From: Cyclina sinensis
Lineage: Eukaryota > Mollusca > Bivalvia > Venerida > Veneridae
Reading direction: 5' to 3'
Assembly: GCA_012932295.1 (NCBI GenBank)
Contig: JAAONU010000001.1
Location: 1,612,001-1,676,000 of the forward strand
Length of the DNA stretch: 64,000 nt
The position numbers and the translations under genes are program-made. Positions 13,301-25,300 of the stretch are shown here, one piece after another. Below the pieces are notes generated by a model. It was not told the origin of the DNA, did no database searches, and saw only the letters and a list, made by a program, of their open reading frames with translations. Each line of letters opens with the position of its first letter. The first letter of the stretch is position 1.

Positions 13301-16300
13301 TGAAACTTGATATATGGATAAATGGCAGTATGGAGATTACACACGTCTTTTTTTTCTTCCTATGTTGAAAAATCTGGTTGCTATGGCAACAGATAGACTT
13401 AAAATATGGCAAGTATAGCAATATTTGTGATAACTCAAAAAGTACTTCTAATATTTTTATGAAACTTGAAATATGGATAAATTGCAGTATGGAGAATATC
13501 CACCTCATTTTTTTATGAACCTAAAGGAGGAACTGTCTTTCCGTTAATCAGTCATTTCCTCCGAAAACTTTACCATTGGCCATATTTTCCTTACTACTGA
13601 ATGGAATTACTTCAAACTTGACCACAACAATACGTTGGACAAGAACATTCCAATGAAGTTCATTTCTGTGACCTTGACCTCTGAATGACCTTGACCTTTA
13701 AAGTTTTCTTGTCCAGAAACTATAAGTTTGGCCATAATTTCCTTATTTCTGAACAGAATTACTTCAAACTTGGTCAAAACAACCCCTTCGTTCAGACCTT
13801 TTCAACAACATATATTTCTGTGACCGTAACCTCTAAATGACCTTGACCTATGACGTTTTCTTCTTTGATGACACTTTGTACATGGATAGAGGATCATATG
13901 GAGATTATGCATGTCTCAGACAAATTCTTTAGTCAATTTCCACATATGGGTTGGAGTTAGGGAGATGGACATTGCACCGGTAGGGGACTTTTGCTTTTTC
14001 TCTGACAAGCTCTTGTTATTAATCAATTTTTTACATTAAACAATATGAGGATAACTTTGCTTTATATCTTTGGTATTTTGCAGTGCATGCTTTTAATAAA
14101 ATTCAAGAACAGATTGTTTCTTCTAATTCATCCAATATTGTACATGTAAGTTTAGAGCAAAAGTTGCAGTTAGTTTTTACTTTCTACATTATAGATCATC
14201 TTGTATCATAGTGAAGGGTACTTAAAATATGGCCTGCTCATGCTAATCTGTTTAAGCAGGAGAAACTGTGGTCCCTTTATATGACTTAAATGTGTTGTAT
14301 TTACAGCTGTTTCTTTTGGTAGAATTGGTAAATAATACAGAACAGTTCAGTCTATGGCCTTTGTGGGAGTATGAATTGCATATATACTCAAAAACATGTT
14401 TTAAACATATCAAATTAATGTTTTAAATTTTATGTATCTTATTTTTGTCTTTGTACCAAAAATTTAGTAATTGTTGTCATTCAGATTATAATTAGTTGCT
14501 AATGATTGTATTCCCTATTCAAATTATATATTTTTATTTATATGAGATATATTTTTTCATGTGTAGCAAATGGGTTACCAGGCCCCAAAACCCCCAGCTG
14601 CTCCTGAAGAAGACGAAGGTCAAGTACAACAAGTAGAAATGGAGGTACTGACTTTTTTTTCTTTTATGCCCCCACCATTTTGGTGGTGGGAGGGGTGGGG
14701 GTCATATAGATTAGCCCTTGTCAGTCCATCCACTGTCACACTGTCCCACTGTCCCACAATAACACTGGTTCATGTAGCATGTAACTCCAAAGGTATTACT
14801 GCTAGCGCCATGAAACTTTCTAAAAATAGTTGTCAGCATGTAAACTTATGCACCTTGGTATTTTGATGCAAATTTATTGCAGATTGGCAGACTTATGCGT
14901 GCTGATTAAGCAAAAAATAGCATTTTCAGACTTGTGTCACGTGTAACTTCAAACATTTAACTGCTAGAGTCCTGAAATTTTTTAAAAATAGTTATCAGCA
15001 TGTGAACTTATGCACCTTGGTATTTTGACACAAATTTATTGCAGATTGGCAGACTTAAATTATTAGGCAAAAATAGCATTTTTATCCCTCTTCGATGGAA
15101 TTGGGAGGGGGATATTGTTTTGGCATTGTCTGTCCATCCTTCCATGTGTCCGTTGTTCCTTCCATCGGAATTTTGTTTCTGCACTATTTCCTGGCAACTA
15201 CTGAGTGGAATTCATTGAAACCTTGTGGGAACTTTCAATACCAAAAGATGAAGCGCATATTCTCAGCATGTTCAGGTTGGACCCTTCAACACAGACTTAA
15301 GCTCTTGATTAGTTATGCAGTATGTATATACAAAGTAACATTTGTTTCTGCGCTTTTTCTTGACAACTTCTTACTGGATTTCAATGAAACTTAATGGGAA
15401 CAATCACTACCAAAAGGAGATATGCATATCATTGGCATGTCTCGGTCAGACCATTTAACACAGAGTTATGGCCTCTGAATAGTATTTTGCTTTCGTGCTA
15501 TTTCTCTGCAACTACTGAAAGGATTGCAACGAAACTTTGTGTGAACTTTAAATACCAAAAAGAGATGCGCATGTCCTTGGCTTGTTCCTGTTTGAAACTT
15601 CAGCATAAAGTTATGGCTCTTGATTAGTTATTCAGTATGTAATCAGAGTAACATTTGTTTCTCCACTATTTCTTGGCAACTGCTTACTGGATTTCAATGC
15701 AACTTTATGGGAACCATCACTACCAAAAAGAGATGTGCATTTCATTGGAATGTCCTGGTCAGACCATTTAACACAGAGTTATGACCCTGAATATTTATTC
15801 ACTGTGTATAAAAAATAACATTTTTGCTTGAAGCTGAAGAGAATTTAGTGTGTATTTTAAAATGAATGACCAAGAATGGCATTATCTCTCCTGATCAGTG
15901 GTTTCACCAAAATTTGAAAATTAAGAAACAAGAGTGTAATTCATCATTAAGAGCGTTATTATCAAAATGGGGATGTTTGATGAAACTTGGATGTTGAGTT
16001 CTATTTGCCATTGCTGTTTCAAAAAATAACAGTTTTGACAAAAGATTTAAATATAAAAAGAGCTGTTTCTAAAAGTTGTTCCTGAGAATTGTATAAATTT
16101 CTTGCATAAAGAAAATTTGTTTTACCTACAAATGCTTCTGTTTGCAACTCCTCCTGCATTTTGAATGCAATTTTCACCACACTTTCACATAATGATTACA
16201 TTAATTGCTGCAGTGCTTATTGTCAGGATTTTGTGATGGCATTATTTTTGAAAGAGTTATTGCCGTACGATGATTTTTATAATTATATAAATGTTTCTGC

Positions 16301-19300
16301 GGGCAACTCCTACATTTTGTATGCAATTTCCACCAAACTTTCACAGAATGTTTATCAACATGTACTGCAGTGCATTCATCACTTTTTGCAATGACACAAT
16401 TTGAAGGAGTTATTGCTCTTTGATAAAGATGATAGCTCAGAGTTATTCTTTGCAAAACCTGTTACTGATTTTTTTCCTATTTTCTTTATATGCAAATTCT
16501 GACTTGACCCTTTCTTCAAACAAGCACCAATCGGCGGCGGATATACTATCTGTGACAGAGTCTTGTTAGACTTGTGTCGCATGTAACTCAAAAGTTATAA
16601 CTGCTAGAGCCATGAAACTTTCTAAAAATAGTTGTCAGCATGTGAACATATGCACCTGGGTATTTTGACTTAAATTAATTGGAGGTCGGCAGACTTATGC
16701 CCCCTGATTAAGGAGAAAATAGTATTTTTAGACTCCTTAATGTTAAGGGCAATGTTTATACATGTCTGTAATTGTACAGGATTTTTTGTGACAGTACAGT
16801 GGAATATGGGGGCATTCATGTCATTTGGACACATCTGTAGTTATTTCCATAGTTAGATAGAAAAATATCAACACACTTCCTCTGGCCTGTAATGTGATTA
16901 TTTTTGGTGTGTTTTATGTTGTATGTGTAGAAATACGCATTTTCAAAATAGAATAATTCACTGAATAAGTCATGTCAAAGTAAGAAGTAGTCAGAAAATT
17001 ATCTTGTAGTTAAATTAGTCAATTTAACAGAGAGCAGTGACATTGTAAACATTGTTATTCAAAGTTCAAAGAACATCGCAAGTCCACTAGTTCAGTATCA
17101 GAACTGTTTATTTCAGTCTTGGTCAGACCTGTGGGAAAGTGCCAGTTAAGTAATGTAGGTCTCAATTTTATAAGCGGAATAAAATTGAGTGATGAATTGG
17201 AAAAAGTTGCAGGTGCTGTAAAATAAAGAGGCAGATAGCACTCAAGATCGTTATTTAGAGTTGTAGTAACTGTAGAATAAAAACATTGTATAGGACTACA
17301 TTGTTCAATTATATTTTAGCTGTATTTAAGGAGAATCCATTGCTATCAATGCCAATTTTTTTTTTGTATAAAACAATTTTTGAAGCTCCTAACTTAGCTT
17401 CTGCATTTATGTTCTGCAGAAATTGCTTTCAATTTAATTTTTAAAATTGTGGTGTTAATTTAGTTCAACACAGGATTAACTTCACAGTTGCTAACATTCA
17501 TTATAGAGAAACACCACTGCTTGGTTATTTTAAGTAAAAGTTAGTAGTAAGAAGTACCCTGTAGAAAAACTAAATTGTTTGCACACAGATTTTTTAAATT
17601 TGTTAGTGAATATTAATAGAATTAGCTGGCTTAGTAGCTGAAAATTATATACCGGTATTTTGTATACTGACTAAAGTCTATTAGTTGATGATTATTAACT
17701 ATAATAAACTTTCAACAAATTTGAAAAAGACTGCAATAAACTTAGACATAATGTAATATCAGTATTATCTACTTACAGGAGAAGCCAGATGCAAAGCAGC
17801 TGGATGAAGAAGTGAAGCAGAAGATGAAGAACTTCTTCATTGATGAGCTCATGCGAAGATATGCCGTCACTTCAACCCTTGAGATGGCACAGGGGACTGT
17901 TGTGCCCCTTGTGAAATATCCAGAAAATGATATTGTTGTTGGATTTTACCAAAAGGAGCGAGACACTAATCTTGCCGGAGAGGATTGGGATCCCGAGGCA
18001 GACTGTGAATATCTACGTGTGGCAATGAAGGGGGCAGGTATGCTGTTTATCTTTGAAAAATTTTAAACCCTCTGCAGTCTTTGGAAATGGAAATACATGT
18101 ATATTAGTTTATCAGTTATTTCTTCTCACAAGATTATATTAGCTGTTTCAGAAAAGTCATAAACATTATGATTACATCTTCATGAATATGAACAAGGTAG
18201 CCCATTTTTAGGTTTTTTATTTACCAGTGCTTCTGTCATGCCCAACCAAAAAGGTTATTTGATATAGACTTTAAAATAAAACTGTGATGTATTGGCAAAA
18301 TGCCAAGAAACAGAATGTACAATATCTTTCACAGCTTGCTCGCTGAGTGAAAACATTTTTTTATGTTTTTTAGGTACCACAGAGAGCATTATAACTCATA
18401 TTGTGGCTACAAGATGCAATGCTCAAAGGCAAAGGCTGAAGGAAATGTTTAAGACAATGTATGGCAGGGTATGTATATATCTTCAGTCATTTAAAACCCT
18501 TAAGTATTGATTAATTTTATAAGTTCTTCATTAACCAACAAGTGTCAGTTTGAATCCCATGAGACTGTGATTTCTTTCTTAAGTAATATAATTGTGTTAT
18601 GAAACAGAGTTTTTGTCAAGGCATAATTCTTGGTTAAATTTGCAACCATGAAAGACCTACTGTATGATAATCAAAAATAGCCTTACTTTCTTTATGATTG
18701 TAACCTTTTCTTGGACTATTTGTCAGATGGACAACTGGTCATTCCCATCTTTTCTTAATTCATGAAGTTTTCAGCCAGAAGAAACCCATATTTGTTAAAT
18801 TAATAAATACTTCAGAACAATTATTTCTGATAGTTTTTGATGTAGTGAAGCTCAGAAAGAAAGATATTTGTTATAGAAAAGTGAGGCAGAGTTCATTTGT
18901 AAAAACTGATTTTGTTTCATAGGATTTGATTGAAGATATAAAGAGTGAATTGAGTGGTGACTACAAGGATGCTATTCTAGCCTGTTTTGTGTCCCCTGCC
19001 TACTTTGATGCCAAATGTATCAAGAAAGCTATATATGTAAGCTATTTTTAGATTTTGTTTTAATCAATTTTTCAGATTCTTTTCCTTATCATGAATCTGA
19101 CTTCATTAAAATAATGAGCTCTTTTGAGCTAGAACGCTTACTCTGTACTTGCCTGTGTGAGTTTAATTGCTTATATGCTATGAGGAACTTTTTAAGTTTT
19201 AAAAAAATGTGCTTTTGTTATATATTTGGATGATAGTGGGAAGTGTCCCACGCACATAACAGTGTTGAAACTGGTATGCCATCAATGTAAAAGGAATTAA

Positions 19301-22300
19301 AAGAAATTGTGAACTGAAAAATGATTTTTTAGCATTATGATTCCACAAAGGTAGACATAATACTTTTCTTTCATGCTTTTCACTAGTTTATTGTGATAAA
19401 ACATTAGATAATATCCTTGTAAAGACACTGCATGCAGTGACATTGTAAGAAAATCACTTTTATTATTAAGAAACTTGGTTTAAACTGAATTTCTAATATC
19501 ATGTCAGTGTTTGGATTCAAAACATTTGTGATGTCATAATATCACTTTGTCATGAAAAAGGGGCATCATCCCATTCAATGTTAAGCTACAGGTCTATAAA
19601 AAAGACAACAACAAAATTCTTGACATGGAATAAACATAATAATTGTTTTCGCAAAAGTTTGAAAATATTTCATTATGAACCAAAAATGAAATAATTTTCT
19701 CTTGTGTCCTATCAAGTGATTGAGGCCAGAATAATATTGAATAGCTTGACAGCAAACTATTGGCAACCCTTTAAATATATGTGTAGATCTACTTGACATT
19801 ACTGTTTATATTTACAAATAAAGGGACTTGGTACAGATGAGTTAGCACTGATTGAGATTCTGATGACAAGAACAAACCAGCAGATCAAGGAAATGAAAGC
19901 TGTTTATGGAGAAGGTATTGTACAACAATTTTCTTTTACATTTATTGACTTTAAGTTAGGTGTGTAGTGAAACCTCACACACTGCTACAACAGACAGGAA
20001 GTACATGCTGATGTTTTTTACACCTACATGATTATGCAAACTGAAGCAAGTTAAAGGTAAAATATCACGTTTAAAAATTACTTGCTATTTATTGATGTTC
20101 ATATAACAGACTAACCAAAAGTTAACTATTGGATCAAAAAAGGTGTGTCAGAGTACTTTTCGCAGATTTGAAAGATCTGTTTTATTTTTTTCATCATATA
20201 TCAGACAGATCTTTTATTGAAAACCTATTTAAGTTGTTATAAAAGTTAATGTTGTCTTACTTAGTTGCACGGCCAAACAAAAAGACCTCAGAAACATTGA
20301 TAGAAGAGGACATCCGTGGAGATACGAGTGGGGATTTTAAGAAATTACTTATATCTGCGGCACAGGTGCTTACATTCAGTGATACATATGCACATAGTGA
20401 TATTATTGTTCTTACAATATTTATCATCTCAAGCCCTTCTTCATATGAGCGGGCTGGTACTTCTTAAAAATACATATGTTACTCTGTAAAACCAGTCACC
20501 AGTGGGAAAACAAAACAAAGTTATCATCATGGCTACTGGTGAGTTTACTGAAAATCTTCTGTCAGTTAATTGATTACATTAGTATATTGCTCAGTACTGA
20601 ATCAGAATGATTCATTTGGGCTTGAAGAGTTGAATATTGTAAGAAAAGTAAAGTAAGAATGCTTGCAGATCAAGAACAGGGATTTGACAAATGTTGCATG
20701 AATGTTGGTGCAATGGAAGATTAAATTATACCAAAGTTTTGCACTATAACCAGAACCCAGTTCTTGATCTCCACATTAGGTTTTAGCTTTATAGCATTTA
20801 TCTAAGAAATCAAAATGTTGTGTTTCATTCAAAATCATGTGCAAAATGACTTAACAAACAGTGAACAAAGTAAATGTATTAAAAAAAAAAAAAGATTTTG
20901 TCATAAATTGTTTAAACCAGATTCTTATGGTTACTTGAATGTATATTGTATGTTTATCATTTGGCATCTCTTGGAAAGTCATTGTCCATCAAACTGGGAG
21001 TAAACATGATATTGCTTGAAACAAACAGCTTACCTAGGCAATAAGTTAGATATAAGATTCTATATAGATATATTCTTGATGAAATTTAAGTTGCACGGCC
21101 AGACGAAGTGACTTACCAGTCTTTAATTGAGGAAGACATCAAGGATGATGCCAGTGGAGATTTTAAACGCCTTCTTATTTCTTGTGCTCAGGTTATACAA
21201 CAATAAGATCTATCCCCGCCCCCACTGTGTTTCTTTCCTTACCCTACTAAGCACCGGAGACTTACAGTAACAGTCATTTATAATCCTTGGTTTAATAGAT
21301 TCATTTATTACTGTTGGTGAATAGAAATATTCCTTGACTCAATATTTATAGAATAAAGGGTGTCACTGTGTTATTAATGGCTAATTCTCACAATAAGTAG
21401 ACCAATGAGTTAAGAACATTAACTTTCTAAATACAATGGAACCCCAGAAAAGTGGAACCTCAAAAAATCAAAATGCCTGGAAACTGAACAGTTCTGGTGT
21501 GATCCCGACTTACAATTGTTCTTTATTCAACTGAAACAAAAACCTAGAAATTCAAAAGCCTTGGAATTCCCCAAACCAAACTTTTTTTCCAGCCAAATTT
21601 TGCTACACGATACACAATTCTACCTCAGAAAACTGAACCGAATATATCCAGATTGGAATAGTTGCGCGTGCAAAATAATTATTGTCTGTTTATTGGCACG
21701 TTTACACTGCAGTGTGTCATCAAGCTGTTATGATTACCAGTTAAACACATGACAATTTGGCTATGATATGGACTAATGGATATTTAATTTGCCAATCGGT
21801 TGGTGCCATTTTTCAAGTTATTGATTTATTTGTTTAGAAAGTGACGAAGTCTGTTTGATATTTTTGTTTGCAATTGAAATGGTGTGATTTTTTGCATTCA
21901 GTTGTATTTCTTTTGCTGAATTGCCACTGAGTTTATAATTGCCTGTTTGCAATAATCCTTAAAATATTGTAATTACTCAAAGTTATATTCTGTTCTAGGA
22001 ATGTTCATCTATTATTATTGAAATGAGTAAATTTTGAAAATTGGATTTATAATTTTTCAGTCTAGTCTTTTCCATGGGTAATGTAAACATGTTTGTACCA
22101 CCAAGTAAATGCCGATGGATTGAATCCACCCTTAAGGATAAAGTTAAGCTATTGCGGGAATTTGAAGCAATTCGTAAGCCTATTGCCTTGTATAAATGAA
22201 AATCCGCTGAAAACTGAACAACTCAGAAAACCAAACTTTTTGCCTTGTCCCAAGGGTGTTTGGTATCTGAGGTTCCACTGTATACTATAGGCATTTCTGG

Positions 22301-25300
22301 GATTGTGTGTCTTTGCATTAGTCATATGATATAATATTACTTTGCATTTACTTATAAATTTAAAGTTAACATTTACCTTCAGCTGATTTTATAAGATGTG
22401 TTAATGAAATGTAAAACCAACCTATCTTAGATTTTGTGTTATATACAGTTGGTAGAAATGGTAACTGTCATAAAACAGTTTCCTGTAATTAAAGAAATTC
22501 TTTAAGCTTCTTGATCGAGGATTTTTCATAAAGTTTCAGTTTAATCTTAAAGAAGTGATACTTTGTTTCTGTTGAAGTTACTAGTCACAATGTGCTCAGG
22601 GTGAGCTGTTGTGATTGCCCTGTGTCTGGCTTTCATTCATCCACCATAAACATTTTCTTCAAAAAATGTCTTCTCCTACATGAATTGATGGATTTTAACA
22701 AAACTTCACAGGAATGCTCCCTAGGTAGTTGTCTTTCAGATTTGATAAATTGTTCTGGTCCATTGGATATTTAGGTGAAAGGAGTATAGAATAGATTTTC
22801 AAACTGCAAACTTTGAAAATCTTTTTGTCTAAAACAGCCAGGGCCAAGGCTAAGGCTCTGTTATTTGGTGTATAGTATTTTTAACTGGAATTGGCCCTGC
22901 CATAGAGGTCACATTTTACATAGAAACGCAGAGGAAATTTTTAAAATTCTTTCTGTATGAAACCACAATGCCTAGAGTTCTAAAATGTTGTCTAGTAGAT
23001 CTCTAACAAAACTGTTCAGATTATGCCACTGGGGTCAGTTTTTGCATCCTAAGGGTAAGATGTTTTATTAACATAGAAACATAGAGGAAAAATATGGAAT
23101 CTCGTTTGTCAAAACTGCCTGGCATGGAGTCAGAAATTGGGTGTGTATCATTGTCTGGTAGACCTCTACCAAGATTATTGAAATTATACCCCTTGAGTCA
23201 AAATTGGCCCCACCGCTGATGTCCTGGTTTTGTTAAATATGAAATCTTTTTAGAAACTTTAAGCCTTAAAACTGTAGCATCTAGATTATAAAAGTATGCC
23301 CCTGGATTAAAAGATGACCCTGCTTGGGGATGTCACTTGTTATACATAGAGTTATATAGGAAAAGCTTTGAAAATCTTCTTCTGTGAAATGGTAAGCCAT
23401 AGAACTTAGATATTTAGTATGTTGCATTTTAAAGTGACCTCTTCCAAGATTTTTAAATTATGTTCCTGGGGTCATTTATATAGAAAAACCAAATGATTTT
23501 AGTTAGGTTTAGTAGGAATCTTCATACTTACACTTTTTACCTTGACCTCTGTTTGATCTTAACCTTGACCTTCTCACCTACTTAATTGGTTTGCAGCTAC
23601 AGCATAGAAGTTTTGTTTTTTAGCTACATCTATGAAATTTAAATCAGTTGTACAGTTTTGCATGAAGATTTCAACTTAAGCATGGGTTGAACTGTAACTT
23701 TACTTACTTTCTCAGTTTCTAGGCAGAAGCATTAAAATTTTAAACAGTCTGTAAAATTTTGCTTGCACATTTCAATTTTTTTTACTTGGCAAACCACGAT
23801 CTTCACCTCCTGACCTTCTGAAGCATTGATGTTTAGTGCAGTGGTACTCAGGTTAGCAATACAGGGACATCAAGGCCTTTTTGTATAATATTCCAAATTA
23901 CAAAAAGAAAGTAATAACAAAAAATCAATTCAAATTGTTGAATAATAACTTTATTTATGATACTAGCACGAAGCTGATATTTTTAGTGCTATAATTTAAT
24001 ATTCCATTTGCATTTTGTACATTAAACATGTAATAACATTGTGAAATATGAAAAATTAATCTTCACAGATAGGAACATTGCTTGCACAGACTTTCTGCAA
24101 TTAAGTCATTACTTTTTAAAATTAAAAAAAATATTGTGATTATGAATAACTTATTCTTAAAATAGACTAGTTATTAGTTTATAAGGTGATGTGATGTATA
24201 TACATTTACAGCAACTTTTTTTAGTGCATGCATGTTTAATGAGTAATCAAAGTAAGCTGATCTATTACAGCTAATGTGCTGTAGTTTTCACTTCTATTTT
24301 GCAACTTCCCATCACCACCAGCAATGCCTCTTAAATGTTGTTTTGCTTTTGTTACAGGGCAACAGGTATGAGCTTAACAGGGCTAAACTTGAAAAGGCTG
24401 TTGAAGAAATTAAGAATGCCAATGGTGATGGAACAGGCATGTTTGAGGTAGGTTGAATCTGTTCAAGTTAAGTAAGCCCATTTTTATGCCCCCACAAAGT
24501 GGGGAGCATATAGCGTTGCACTTGTCCGTCCGTCCGTCTGTCCGTCCGTACGTCTGTCCGTACACCCCGAAATCTTGTGAACGCAACTCCTCTTAAACCG
24601 GATAACAGATTTTGCTTACACTTCCAGGGATGAACAACCTTAATGTGTAGATGGTAGTAAAGGAAGGAATTTTCGCTGCGACCAAATTTAACAGAATTAT
24701 GACCCTTTGTTGATTTTTTCACTAGAAATTTTGTGAAGTAACTCCTCTTAAACCGGATGGCAGATTTTGCTTAAACTTCCAGGGATGAACAACCTTAATG
24801 TGTAGATGGTAGTAAAGGAAGGAATTTTTGCTGCGACCAAATTTAAGAGAATTATGGACCTTTGTTGATTTTTTCACTATTTACCATATAGAAATTTTGT
24901 GAACGCAACTCCTCTTAAACCGGATGGCAGATTTTGCTTAAACTTCCAGGGATGAACAACCTTAATGTGTAGATGGAAGTAAAGGAAGGAATTTTTGCTG
25001 CGACCAAATTTAACAGAATTATGGCCCTTTGTTGATTTTTTCACTATATACCATATTGAAATTTTGTGAACGCAACTCCTCTTAAACCGGATGGCAGATT
25101 TTGCTTAAACTCCCAGGGATGAACAGCTTTAATGTGTAGATGGTAGTAAAGGAAGGAATTTTTGCTGTGACTCTATTTAACAGAATTATGGCCCTTTGTT
25201 GATTTTTTCACTATATACCATATAAATAATTGAACATATAAATTTTACATTTGTAATTTAATTTAACATGTACATAAGGTTACCTGTAGATCATTTTAGG

